14,416 nt of DNA from Tannerella sp. (GTDB lineage: Bacteria; Bacteroidota; Bacteroidia; Bacteroidales; Tannerellaceae), in assembly GCA_031268395.1 (NCBI GenBank), contig JAIRXI010000121.1, positions 1 to 14,416 on the forward strand, given 5' to 3'. Below the pieces are notes generated by a model. It saw only the letters and a program-made list of their open reading frames with translations. It had not been told where the DNA came from and made no database searches. A program made the position numbers and the translations under genes. Below, piece after piece: positions 6,600-13,963 of this stretch. The first letter of the stretch is position 1; each line of letters begins with the position of its first letter.

Positions 6600-7805
6600 C
6601 TATTTCTTTTTGAGGTTGGGCAGGAACCAGGTGATGATACCGAGCAAAGGCATCCAGGCGCATACCTGATAGACCGCTTCGATGCCGTGCAGATCAGCCA
6701 TTTTCCCCAGTATGGCGGAGGCGACGCCGGCAATCCCGAACGCGAATCCGAAAAACAGTCCGGACACCAGTCCCAGCCTGTACGGGAGCAGTTCCTGCGC
6801 ATACAGCAGGATGGCCGGGAAGGCGGACGAAATAATCAGCCCGATGAAAAAACTCATCGTTACCGTCCAGAACAGGTTGACGTGCGGCATGAGCAGCGTA
6901 AAGGGCGCGGCGCCGAGAATGGATACCCAGATGACATATTTGCGTCCCACCCGGTCGCCGACAGGCCCGCCGATCAGCGTGCCGAGAGCCGTTGCACCGA
7001 GAAAGACGAACAGGAAGATTTGCGAAGCCTGTACCGTGACATGGAATTTCTCGATCAGGTAGAACGTATAATAGCTCGACAGACTGGCCATGTAGATGTA
7101 TTTGGAAAAAATCAGCAGCAGCAGGATAGAGATGGAAAAGACGACCGTTTTCGGAGGCAGCGGCGATTCCGTCCGGACTTTCATCCCGGTCTGTTCCTCC
7201 TCCCGCCTGGAGAGTTGCAGCCGCCGCCGGTACCAGCGACCTACCGGCAGGGCCACCAGGATGGCAGCAAATGGCAGGACGGAAAAGAAAGAGATGTAAT
7301 GGCGTCCGTAGGGTGCGGCCAGGAAAGCCACCAGCAGGGGACCGAATGCCCCGCCCAGGTTGCCCCCAACCTGGAAAAGCGACTGTGCCAGTCCGCGACG
7401 TCCGCCGGAAGCGATGGACGTCAGCCGCGACGCTTCGGGATGGAGCGTAGAAGAGCCGATGCCCACCATAAATACCGATACCATCACCCAGGGCAGGCTC
7501 GGCGCAAAGGCCAGCAGCAGGAAACCCGCCAGCGTGAAGCAGCTGCCTGCGGGCAACGACGCGGGCGAGGGATGTCTGTCATAAAACAGTCCCACGAAAG
7601 GCTGAAATACGGAGGCGGCGATCTGGTACGTCAGCGTAATCAGTCCGATCTGCCCGAAACTCAGGGCCAGATCATCCTTAAGGAGGGGATAGGTTGCCGC
7701 CACGGCCGACTGTATGGCGTCATTCAGCCCGTGCAGAACGCTCAACGATACCAGGATACGGATGGTTGTTCCGCTCATTTGCGGTGTTGTCGTATTTCGT
7801 TTCAT
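6600..7805 (-). CDS. MFS transporter, fosmidomycin-resistance (Fsr) type
   Basis: This inner-membrane major facilitator protein has about twelve hydrophobic segments in two halves, split by a charged loop (WYRRRLQLSRREEEQ). Fsr-family signatures are YPLLKDDLALSFGQIGLITL, FQPFVGLFYDRHP, GIGSSTLHPEASR and GGRRGLAQSLFQVGGNLG. The second half has the MFS loop GPVGDRVGRKYV. It is probably a proton-driven efflux pump; the natural substrate cannot be read from sequence. ATG 7803-7805 gives 401 residues. A further upstream TTG (7815-7817) is part of the promoter's TTTG and is not a start. A later ATG (7776-7778) would leave a normal-length leader and 392 residues. It is a single gene, divergent from the AKR operon. 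Confidence 0.88.
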   Translation of the reverse strand: MKRNTTTPQMSGTTIRILVSLSVLHGLNDAIQSAVAATYPLLKDDLALSFGQIGLITLTYQIAASVFQPFVGLFYDRHPSPASLPAGSCFTLAGFLLLAFAPSLPWVMVSVFMVGIGSSTLHPEASRLTSIASGGRRGLAQSLFQVGGNLGGAFGPLLVAFLAAPYGRHYISFFSVLPFAAILVALPVGRWYRRRLQLSRREEEQTGMKVRTESPLPPKTVVFSISILLLLIFSKYIYMASLSSYYTFYLIEKFHVTVQASQIFLFVFLGATALGTLIGGPVGDRVGRKYVIWVSILGAAPFTLLMPHVNLFWTVTMSFFIGLIISSAFPAILLYAQELLPYRLGLVSGLFFGFAFGIAGVASAILGKMADLHGIEAVYQVCAWMPLLGIITWFLPNLKKK

Positions 7806-7814
7806 AATCGACTG

Positions 7815-7822
7815 CAAAGATA
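7815..7822 (-). promoter_or_regulatory. MFS gene promoter, -7 element
   Basis: Minus-strand TATCTTTG matches TAnnTTTG exactly. It is only about 10 bases before ATG 7805, so the transcript would be nearly leaderless from that ATG, or have a roughly 30-base leader if ATG 7778 is used. No clear -33 TTTG. Confidence 0.5.
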
Positions 7823-7957
7823 GGTGTTCTTACGCATGATTGTTCTGTCGGGGCATACCTGTTATTTCCCGCGAAATAAAATGTATGGACGGGGAAACAA
7901 CCGTTCAGGCGTATGCCTGTCCGTTGCGAAGAAAAGACTTTCTCCGTACCGCCGAAA

Positions 7958-8017
7958 GTTTTCCTGTCGTGTTCGGCCGGTGAGGCAGCCTCCTCTTCCG
8001 AACACAGCAGGGAAAAC
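7958..8017. repeat. Long imperfect hairpin between the MFS and AKR promoters
   Basis: GTTTTCCTGTCGTGTTCGG (7958-7976) pairs with CCGAACACAGCAGGGAAAAC (7998-8017), with one extra base and a few mismatches. The loop itself contains GAGGCAGCCTC. The left arm shares CCTGTCGTGT.CGG with repeat family A, so it may be an old, shortened relative. The rest of 7823-8236 holds the two divergent promoters and nothing else I recognise. Confidence 0.55.
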
Positions 8018-8162
8018 ATGTCATGGACATTCCGGGATTATTCCGGGTTATTTATTTCACTTATTCAAATCAAAAAAACCTCAATTTCGGTCAGGTATTT
8101 TTCGTTTTCCGCTTCTCTTTATTCGTTTTGTTTTCCGGAACTGAAATCTTTCCGTCGAAAAG

Positions 8163-8193
8163 TTTGTGGTTCTCAGGGCATGGACTATTTTTG
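8163..8193 (+). promoter_or_regulatory. Promoter of the AKR-DUF6599 operon
   Basis: TTTG (8163-8166), 19 bases, then TATTTTTG (8186-8193) is an exact fit to the Bacteroides-type promoter TTTG-N19-TAnnTTTG. Transcription would begin near 8199, leaving a leader of about 38 bases to the ATG at 8237. It is the best-formed promoter in the window. Confidence 0.75.
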
Positions 8194-8236
8194 CGACGGA
8201 ATTTAATAACGTTTTAATCAGAAAAAAACAATTGCG

Positions 8237-9427
8237 ATGGAAACAAAAAAAGTAAGCCGGCGGAATTTTTTCCGCTGGTCGGCGACAGCCGGGGCGAGCG
8301 CTCTGCTGTTCCCGAACGTAGCGGCGTCAGCACACGGCGCGTCGTCCGGCAGCAGGACAGGCGAGTATCCCACCCGCATACTGGGCCGGACAGGACTGGA
8401 AGTCCCCATTTTGAGCATGGGTGTGATGCGTGCGGACAATCCTAACGTCGTCAGAGCCGCCTATGAAGCGGGCCTGACGTTTTTCGACACGGCGCACGGC
8501 TATCAGGGCGGACGTAACGAAGAAATGCTGGGAAAATTTTTCAAAGACAAACCCCGCGATTCGTTCAAGATTGCCACGAAAGGAAAGTTCGACTATCCGC
8601 TGAGCGAAAACTTTGAAAAAGAGTATACCGCTCTGCTCGACAAGAGCCTCGAACGCCTGCAGATGGACCATGTGGAGATCTTCTACATTCATGCCATCGA
8701 CGACGTGGAATCGATCGGCAACGAGCGGGTCATCCGCTTGCTGCAAAAGTTCAGGGCAGACGGGAAAATCCGTCATATCGGGCTTTCCACCCACGCCCAC
8801 AAGCCCGAACAGATCGACGCTGCCGTCAGCGCAGGGATTTACGACGTCATTCTTCTGAGCTACAATTTCAAACTGCCCAACATCAAGGAAACGGACGAAG
8901 CCATTGAGCGGGGAGTCGGGGCAGGCCTGGGTTTTGTCGCGATGAAAACGATGACGGGCGGCGTGGAAGACGCCGAAGGAAAGAAGAAAATCAACGCCGG
9001 GGCATGCCTGAGATGGGCCTGGCAGAACAGGAACATCACTACCGCCATCCCCGGATTCACCAACTTCACCGAATTTGAAGAATGCCTGGCCGCTGTCCGG
9101 CAGCCGGAACTGACGGCCGGCGACAAGGAATACCTCGCCGCACTCTGCGGCCGGGAACTGCTCTACTGCCTGCAGTGCGGCAAGTGCAGGGATGCCTGCG
9201 TCGAACACCTGCCCATTCCGGACATGATGCGCGCCTACATGTATGCCTGCGGTTACAAAAACGCCGGGCTGGCCAAGGAGACACTGCTGGAACTGAACCT
9301 GGCGGGAAGATCCTGCAAAAAATGCGGCGGGAAATGCAGCGTGAAATGTACGTCCGGATTCGACGTCCCCGCGAAAATCGCTGCCATCATGCCCGTCATG
9401 CATGTCCCGGACATATTTTTAACTTGA
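8237..9427 (+). CDS. Tat-signal aldo/keto reductase with C-terminal cysteine (Fe-S-like) clusters
   Basis: This 396-residue protein starts with a twin-arginine signal, SRRNFFR at residues 7-13 followed by a hydrophobic Ala-rich stretch, so it is probably exported folded with cofactor. The aldo/keto reductase barrel runs from about residue 46 to 290, with GRTGLEVP, the catalytic tetrad D84, Y89 (in FFDTAHGY), K115 (IATKGK) and H152 (FYIHAID), and IGLSTH. The C-terminal extension carries CLQCGKCRDAC (C311, C314, C317, C321), spaced as for a [4Fe-4S] cluster, and CKKCGGKCSVKC (C360, C363, C367, C371). It resembles the COG1453 type of AKR with a ferredoxin-like tail. A redox role on a sugar-like or carbonyl substrate is likely; the substrate is unknown. 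An A-rich stretch precedes the ATG. Confidence 0.88.
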   Translation: METKKVSRRNFFRWSATAGASALLFPNVAASAHGASSGSRTGEYPTRILGRTGLEVPILSMGVMRADNPNVVRAAYEAGLTFFDTAHGYQGGRNEEMLGKFFKDKPRDSFKIATKGKFDYPLSENFEKEYTALLDKSLERLQMDHVEIFYIHAIDDVESIGNERVIRLLQKFRADGKIRHIGLSTHAHKPEQIDAAVSAGIYDVILLSYNFKLPNIKETDEAIERGVGAGLGFVAMKTMTGGVEDAEGKKKINAGACLRWAWQNRNITTAIPGFTNFTEFEECLAAVRQPELTAGDKEYLAALCGRELLYCLQCGKCRDACVEHLPIPDMMRAYMYACGYKNAGLAKETLLELNLAGRSCKKCGGKCSVKCTSGFDVPAKIAAIMPVMHVPDIFLT

Positions 9428-9438
9428 CGGAGACGGTC

Positions 9439-10311
9439 ATGCATACACTGAACTGTTTCACAGCCGCTGCCATTCTTCTGTTTTCCGTCCCCTCCCTCCC
9501 TGCGCAGACGCCCGAACAACTCAAGTCGTGGCTGGTTCCCGTCCCGGGATGGGAACTGCCTGCGGAGGCGGAAATCTTCAACCCCGACAACCTGTTCGAC
9601 CGGATCAACGGCGCCGCTCCGCTCTTCCTGGAAAACAATTTCAGGGAAATGACCTCGCTGGAATACAAAAAAGGAGACGACTACATCACGATCCAGGCCT
9701 ATCGCCACGCCACACCCGAAGACGCCTTCGGCATGTATGCCGCGGAACGCTCGACCGAACTGGCCTTTTACCCCATCGGCGGTGAAGCCCAGGGCGACGC
9801 GAAAAACCTGTATTTCTTTGCCGGATGTATCTATGTGAAAATGTGGAGCAACCGTTCGGAAGACGACGTCCGGCCGGCGCTCCACGCCATCGGCAAGGGA
9901 CTGGCCCTCGGAATCGACCCGGCAGCCTCCCTTCCGCCGATTGCAGGATACTTCCCCGAAAAGGGAAAAATCCCGCACTCGGAGGCCTATATCACTTCCG
10001 GATACATTGGGCACGAATTTTTGAAAGGCGTATATACGGCAAACTATGAATCCGGAGGATACACCTTCCAGCTTTTCGTGATGGACGCCAAGTCGAAGGA
10101 TGCGGCGAAAAAGGTGCTGACCGCCTATTTTACCTTCACCGGCCAGCCGTTGACGTTTGAAGAAGGCGCCCTGCAAATCAGGGATAAATACAATGGCAAC
10201 CTTCCGCTCATCTGGAAAGGCGCCTGTCTGGTTGGCGCCCGCAACGAAAACGGCGAAACCCCGCAGGACGCAGACGGGCTGCTCGGCGAACTGGCCGGGA
10301 AATTGCCCTGA
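9439..10311 (+). CDS. Secreted DUF6599-like protein
   Basis: This 290-residue protein has an N-terminal signal peptide (hydrophobic residues 7-20, likely cleavage after SLPA at 22). The mature part has features I associate with DUF6599: WLVPVPGWEL, DNLFDRINGAAPLFLENNF (about 50-68), then a Y..GDDYITIQAYRH strand, DAFGMYAAERS and a C-terminal KGACLVGARN. No catalytic motif is evident and no biochemical function is known to me. It begins 11 bases after the AKR stop and is certainly co-transcribed with it, so it may be a periplasmic partner of the reductase. Start chosen at ATG 9439 because it gives the signal peptide and closely follows the upstream stop. Confidence 0.8.
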   Translation: MHTLNCFTAAAILLFSVPSLPAQTPEQLKSWLVPVPGWELPAEAEIFNPDNLFDRINGAAPLFLENNFREMTSLEYKKGDDYITIQAYRHATPEDAFGMYAAERSTELAFYPIGGEAQGDAKNLYFFAGCIYVKMWSNRSEDDVRPALHAIGKGLALGIDPAASLPPIAGYFPEKGKIPHSEAYITSGYIGHEFLKGVYTANYESGGYTFQLFVMDAKSKDAAKKVLTAYFTFTGQPLTFEEGALQIRDKYNGNLPLIWKGACLVGARNENGETPQDADGLLGELAGKLP

Positions 10312-10325
10312 AAACCCCGGTTTTT
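10311..10325 (+). terminator. Possible short terminator of the AKR-DUF6599 operon
   Basis: AAAACC CC GGTTTT followed by one more T overlaps the last base of the stop codon. The stem is 6 bp and the loop only 2 bases, so this is a weak candidate. The stronger hairpin at 10361-10411 may serve instead. Confidence 0.3.
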
Positions 10326-10334
10326 GCATCGAAG

Positions 10335-10350
10335 GAGGCTGTCTCGAAAG
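10335..10350 (+). repeat. Diverged extra copy of the MITE terminus
   Basis: GAGGCTGTCTCGAAAG matches the left end of the element at 10466 (GGGGCTGTCTCAAAAG) at 14 of 16 positions, in the same orientation. It may mark an older or larger version of the element spanning 10335-10685. Confidence 0.5.
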
Positions 10351-10360
10351 TCATTTTAAT

Positions 10361-10411
10361 CCCAACATGTCCATTAGACACGACGGGGAAGTGTCTAATG
10401 GACATGTTGGG
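10361..10411. repeat. Perfect 21-bp-stem hairpin
   Basis: The arms 10361-10381 and 10391-10411 are exact reverse complements (outer bases CCCAACATGTCC, inner bases ATTAGACAC) around a 9-base loop. The left arm shares ATGTCCATTAGAC with the sequence just before family A copy A3 (14184-14196). It follows the DUF6599 gene and could stop transcription from both sides, though no T-run follows. Confidence 0.85.
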
Positions 10412-10465
10412 TTAATAACAAAACAACCTCAGTAGCAGATGATGATAATACAGGCGGACCTCATT
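10412..10465 (+). repeat. Repeat family B, copy B3 (half copy)
   Basis: The first 25 bases, ending CAACCTCAGTAGC, are identical to 6451-6475. The copy then passes through a diverged stretch to GGCGGACCTCATT and stops exactly where the MITE begins, in place of the ACCTCCTTATCC seen in copies B1 and B2. Confidence 0.75.
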
Positions 10466-10685
10466 GGGGCTGTCTCAAAAGCCGAAGTCCGTCGTCATTG
10501 CGAGGAGGAACGACGAAGCAATCGCCGATACACGCGAGGATTGCTTCGTCGTTCCTCCTACCAATGACGAAAATTGATTATAATCATATTTAACCGACCG
10601 TTTTTTTTCGTCTTTTTCCCTTTTTCCCCCGGCGAAGCTGGGGTGGGATCTCACAATGACGAATCGGGACTTTTGAGACAGCCCC
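10466..10685. mobile_element. 220-bp MITE-like element
   Basis: The terminal inverted repeats GGGGCTGTCTCAAAAG (10466-10481) and its exact reverse complement (10670-10685) enclose about 190 bases with no gene. The inverted match continues weakly inward (GTCATTG / CAATGAC). The ends look like those of a transposase-dependent insertion sequence, and the internal part holds a separate palindrome. Copy B3 ends at its left border. No clear target-site duplication. It lies between convergent genes, 25 bases from the end of the ARH-fold gene. Confidence 0.75.
10495..10567. repeat. Nested palindrome of the TCATTGCGAGG type
   Basis: The perfect 21-bp arms at 10503-10523 and 10539-10559 (containing GGAACGACGAAGCAATC and its complement) have a 15-base loop. 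Outside them TCATTG and CAATGA pair after a 2-base mismatch. The TCATTGCGAGG...GAAGCAATC pattern resembles small palindromic repeats I remember from many unrelated bacterial genomes. It appears to sit inside the MITE. Confidence 0.7.
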
Positions 10686-10710
10686 CTTCCGTTTCCTCCA
10701 CTCTCCTCTC

Positions 10711-12240
10711 TCAACTATATATCAGTGCTTCGCCAAAGTCAATGGATACGTTTTTCTCCGGATTCAGCCACTTGAAAGTGACCGTATGGCGCCCCGGGGG
10801 CAGGCGGTATTTCCAGAACAGTTCGTTCCGGCGCGTGATGCGGGACACCGGCAGAAGAGCGGTTTCGACCGGTTTCCCGTCAATATGCATTTCGACCTGC
10901 GCCTCGTAGCCGTCCCTGCCGCCCCGAACACTGCCCCCAAACACAATGCCGATGCCCTCGAACACGATCGAATCAATGGCTGCCAGCGGCTTGTGTATCG
11001 GGATGCGTCCGGCGGGACTGTGCCCTTCAAATCCCTGCTCGAAGCGCACGGTAGCCGGCTGCTGACAGGCGATCACGACTTCTCCGTCGCCAACCGTCCC
11101 CCCGTTTCGCCGGATCGCCTGCAGCGCATGACCGAAACTCATCCGGCAGGCCCCATTCAGCGAAATGTCCGTGCCGGCAAAAGGCATGTCTTCGACCTCC
11201 CTTACGTTCTTCAGCCAGTATTCCGGTATCCGGCCATATCCCTTGACGGCGCCCAGGATGCCGCCCGCCGAAGCCGCGTTGCTGTCGGAATCCTGTCCGC
11301 AGCGTGTGGCAATATCAATTGTTTTGGCAAAATCGCCCTCGCCATACAGCAGGCCGATAAGGACGTAGGCGCTGTTGATGACGGCGTCGATGTTGAAAGA
11401 CGAGTACACGCCGTCCGGACATCCGACGTCCTGGCTCCATTTGCGTTCACACTCGAACCAGGTCTGTTTCCAGTCATACGGGTAGAGCCGGTGCCAGCGG
11501 ATGACGTCGGACATGCATTTATAGTACGCGCTTTCCCGGGGGATGGTTTTTAACGCCTCCGACACGATAAGCTTTATATCGCCCGACACGAACGCCAGCG
11601 CATACATGGCGCCGACATGCACGCCGCCATACCACCCGTCGCCATAATTCATGATATGCCCGATCCGGTCCGAAATTTCAGACGCCGTATTCACCATTCC
11701 CGGCGACATGATGCCGGCATAGTCGGCTTCGATCCGGTAGTCGATATCGTCGGAGTGGGGATTGTTCAGCCAGTGTCCGGAAGCGGGCGGCAGGATGCCG
11801 TGCAGGATATTGTACCGGGCCGACTGGTTGGCGTGCCAGAGCATATACCCGGCCGCGGCAAAGGCGAAGGCGAACGAATCGACCGGGGCGTCCGGTCCCA
11901 GGCGTTCGAATACGTCCACGAACGTCAGGTCCATGTAAATGTCGTCGTACAGTCCGGGCGAATCCTCCATCCGCGACCGGATACAGCCTTCCGGCCATTC
12001 GAGGGGGACATAGGGCTGGATCATGGTTCCCCGATAGCTGAATTCGACAGGGCCGCCATACGTGCAGCCGATGAGCTGGCCGGCCCAGGCGCCCTTTATC
12101 TTGTCCATGAGCGTTTCCCGGGAAAGTGTAATCTTTTCGGGAATCATCTTCGAGCGTTTTTCGGGCGCCGGCGACGAACAGGAAATTCCCGCGGCGGCGA
12201 ACGCGAACAGGACAGCAAGATGTAAAATCAATTTTTTCAT
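10711..12240 (-). CDS. Lipoprotein with ADP-ribosylglycohydrolase (ARH/DraG) fold
   Basis: From ATG 12238-12240 this is 509 residues with a lipoprotein signal, MKKLILHLAVLFAFAAAGIS then lipidated C21. The ARH-like core spans about 42-345: KIKGAWAGQLIGCTYGGPVEF, the metal-site YDDIYMDLTF (D99, D100), and CGQDSDSNAASAGGILGAVKG (D317, D319), which corresponds to the GGDTDTNAA motif of the family. A C-terminal beta-rich domain (about 385-509, with HIDGKPVE and PPGRHTVTFKW) follows. ARH enzymes hydrolyse ADP-ribose links using two Mg ions, but a secreted lipoprotein form probably acts on something else outside the cytoplasm. The frame stays open to ATG 12463-12465, adding 75 residues before the signal peptide; I reject that start. 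The stop is 25 bases from the MITE. Confidence 0.87.
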   Translation of the reverse strand: MKKLILHLAVLFAFAAAGISCSSPAPEKRSKMIPEKITLSRETLMDKIKGAWAGQLIGCTYGGPVEFSYRGTMIQPYVPLEWPEGCIRSRMEDSPGLYDDIYMDLTFVDVFERLGPDAPVDSFAFAFAAAGYMLWHANQSARYNILHGILPPASGHWLNNPHSDDIDYRIEADYAGIMSPGMVNTASEISDRIGHIMNYGDGWYGGVHVGAMYALAFVSGDIKLIVSEALKTIPRESAYYKCMSDVIRWHRLYPYDWKQTWFECERKWSQDVGCPDGVYSSFNIDAVINSAYVLIGLLYGEGDFAKTIDIATRCGQDSDSNAASAGGILGAVKGYGRIPEYWLKNVREVEDMPFAGTDISLNGACRMSFGHALQAIRRNGGTVGDGEVVIACQQPATVRFEQGFEGHSPAGRIPIHKPLAAIDSIVFEGIGIVFGGSVRGGRDGYEAQVEMHIDGKPVETALLPVSRITRRNELFWKYRLPPGRHTVTFKWLNPEKNVSIDFGEALIYS

Positions 12241-12526
12241 ACGGATATAATTCATAAGGATAAAACAGGCAGGTGATGAATGAAACGGGATGGCTTTGCG
12301 GCGGAACGGGACGGCAACCGCGATTCGACCGGTTTTCCCGCCGCCGGGATTCATGAAGAGGGCGTCGCCCGCCACCGTCCCGCCTTCGGGCGGGAGATGG
12401 CCGGACTGTACCGTCATGCCGGCATTGCCGCCGACCGTCCGTGATGCTTTGTCTCCACGTGCCATACTATACTCATTTGAATGATATAAACCGGGGTTTA
12501 TTCAAATCTTTCATGTTTTCTCCGGG

Positions 12527-12534
12527 CAAATATA
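12527..12534 (-). promoter_or_regulatory. Candidate -7 element upstream of the ARH-fold lipoprotein gene
   Basis: Minus-strand TATATTTG matches TAnnTTTG. Transcription from it would begin near 12520, giving an unusually long leader of about 280 bases to the lipoprotein ATG. No -33 TTTG is seen at the right distance. Confidence 0.4.
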
Positions 12535-12755
12535 CAAAGTTTATTTACTTCCCCTCGCTTTTGTCCCGAAAAAATGCCTGCCGGATCACCTGCGTTTTGT
12601 GAGATACAAATAGCAGAAGGCGGAAGGCCGTCACCGGCGAAACTCCCGCCGCCGCAGTTCTTCCTTTTTTTGCAGACCTCGCTTTCTTTTCCGGCGGTAC
12701 ATGCAGGATGGCCATTTTAGGATCATTCTCCATGCTCCAGTCTCAATTTTATGCC

Positions 12756-12763
12756 TATATTTG
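12756..12763 (+). promoter_or_regulatory. Candidate -7 element upstream of the TIM-barrel gene
   Basis: TATATTTG fits TAnnTTTG exactly and lies 57 bases before the ATG at 12821, a normal leader length. The -33 region is not conserved. Confidence 0.5.
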
Positions 12764-12820
12764 TGGCCGTCCCGGAACGGGAGATGAACATATAGATTTA
12801 AATTAAAAACATCCATTTTT

Positions 12821-13720
12821 ATGAAGACAATTTCAAGAAGAACAGCCCTCAGGACGGCTGTAGCAGGGGGCGCCGCACTGGCGGCAACGGGTTGGGATGC
12901 GGTTGCGGGCACAGGCCGGACCGTGAAGAAACCGGCCGAAACGCCGGCAAAGGAACCGCTGAAAGGTCATATCCGCCATTCCGTGAGCAAATGGTGTTTC
13001 GGGGACATTCCCCTGGACGAGTTTTGCGGAATTTGCAGGAAGATCGGCATCGAATCCGTCGAACTGCTGGATCCGAAGGACTGGGCGACGGTGAAAAGTC
13101 ACGGCCTGACCGTCGCCATGGCGCAGGGCGCCGGACTGGGGATCGACCGGGGATTCAACGACCCCGCGCTGCACGACGAACTGGTTGCCAGCTACGAGGA
13201 AGTGATCCCGATGGTTGCCGAAGCCGGACTGACCAACCTGATCTGCTTTTCGGGGCGGCGCAACGGCGTGACCGATTTGCAGGGATGGGAAAACTGCGAA
13301 AAGGGGCTGAAACGCATCACGCCCGTTGCCGAGAAATACAACGTCGTACTGACGATGGAACTGCTCAACAGCGTTGGACACAAGGACTACCTCTGCGACC
13401 ATACCGTCTGGGGGGCGGAACTTTGCCGCCGCGTCGGTTCGCCGAACTTCAAGCTGCTCTACGACATCTTCCACATGCAGATCATGGAGGGGAACATTAT
13501 CGAAAACATCCGCAGGTACCACGAATGTTTCTCGCACGTGCACACGGGCGGCAATCCCGGACGTGCCGAAATCGACGAAACGCAGGAACTGTATTATCCC
13601 GCCATCATGAAGGCGCTGCTGGATGTCGGCTACAAGGGCTTCGTCGGGCAGGAATTTGTGCCCCGCCAGCCCGACAAAATCGCTTCGCTGGAGAAGTGCA
13701 TCCGTATCTGCGACATCTGA
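12821..13720 (+). CDS. Tat-signal TIM-barrel protein, hydroxypyruvate isomerase/xylose isomerase-like
   Basis: This 299-residue protein begins with a twin-arginine signal, SRRTALRTAVAGGAAL (residues 5-20), so it is likely exported. From about residue 50 it is an AP-endonuclease-2 / xylose-isomerase-like barrel: GIESVELLDP, VLTMELLNS with E180, FKLLYDIFHMQ with D215, FSHVHTGGNPGR with H241, and GFVGQEF with E278. E180, D215, H241 and E278 fit the metal-binding set of the hydroxypyruvate isomerase and tagatose-epimerase group, with His where E. coli Hyi has Gln, as I remember it. Sugar or keto-acid isomerisation in the periplasm is likely; the substrate is unknown. It is preceded by AATTAAAAAC, an A-rich start region. 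Divergent from the ARH-fold lipoprotein. Confidence 0.87.
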   Translation: MKTISRRTALRTAVAGGAALAATGWDAVAGTGRTVKKPAETPAKEPLKGHIRHSVSKWCFGDIPLDEFCGICRKIGIESVELLDPKDWATVKSHGLTVAMAQGAGLGIDRGFNDPALHDELVASYEEVIPMVAEAGLTNLICFSGRRNGVTDLQGWENCEKGLKRITPVAEKYNVVLTMELLNSVGHKDYLCDHTVWGAELCRRVGSPNFKLLYDIFHMQIMEGNIIENIRRYHECFSHVHTGGNPGRAEIDETQELYYPAIMKALLDVGYKGFVGQEFVPRQPDKIASLEKCIRICDI

Positions 13721-13837
13721 CCGCAACCGTTGCACAGGATCATGTCCCGCACGACGGAACATTCCCCGTGCATCCGCTGTGACTGCCCGCCTGACGGGAT
13801 ATGCAGGCTCACGGGTAAAACCATGTGTTCATGGAAC

Positions 13838-13963
13838 GAAACGCTTTATGACAGCCACACGGCAAACCCGCGTTTCGGACAGACAGCCTCGATTCTAACA
13901 AGAAAACAACCTCAGTAGCAAGCAGCAGATATTACGGGCGGACCTCATTACCTCCTTATCCCG
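13838..13963 (+). repeat. Repeat family B, copy B2
   Basis: Same order of blocks as copy B1: GAAACGCTTTATGAC, GCGTTTCGGACAGAC, AAAACAACCTCAGTAGC and GGCGGACCTCATTACCTCC. Roughly 125 bases with small gaps and substitutions. It starts 117 bases after the TIM-barrel gene. Confidence 0.7.

Larger units (their letters stand above)
12241..12820. other. Divergent intergenic region between the ARH-fold lipoprotein and TIM-barrel genes
   Basis: This 580-base gap holds one promoter-like element for each side and a strong hairpin, CCCGCC TTCG GGCGGG, near 12380-12395. The left 220 bases remain open in frame with the lipoprotein gene and are GC-rich. The part from 12490 to 12545 is AT-rich. No gene, tRNA or known RNA family is recognisable. 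Confidence 0.6.

Noticed and set aside
7815..7817. TTG as start codon of the MFS gene
   Set aside because: It is the TTG of the promoter element TATCTTTG, so it would lie before the start of transcription.
6597..7823. Plus-strand frame of 408 codons opposite the MFS gene
   Set aside because: The minus strand encodes a clear Fsr-type transporter; the plus product is charged low-complexity without a family.
8327..9403. Minus-strand frame opposite the aldo/keto reductase
   Set aside because: Shadow of the AKR gene, whose catalytic residues and promoter are on the plus strand.
13730..13918. Small plus-strand frames after the TIM-barrel gene
   Set aside because: They fall in repeat family B and lack a start region or any similarity between the frames of copies B1 and B2.
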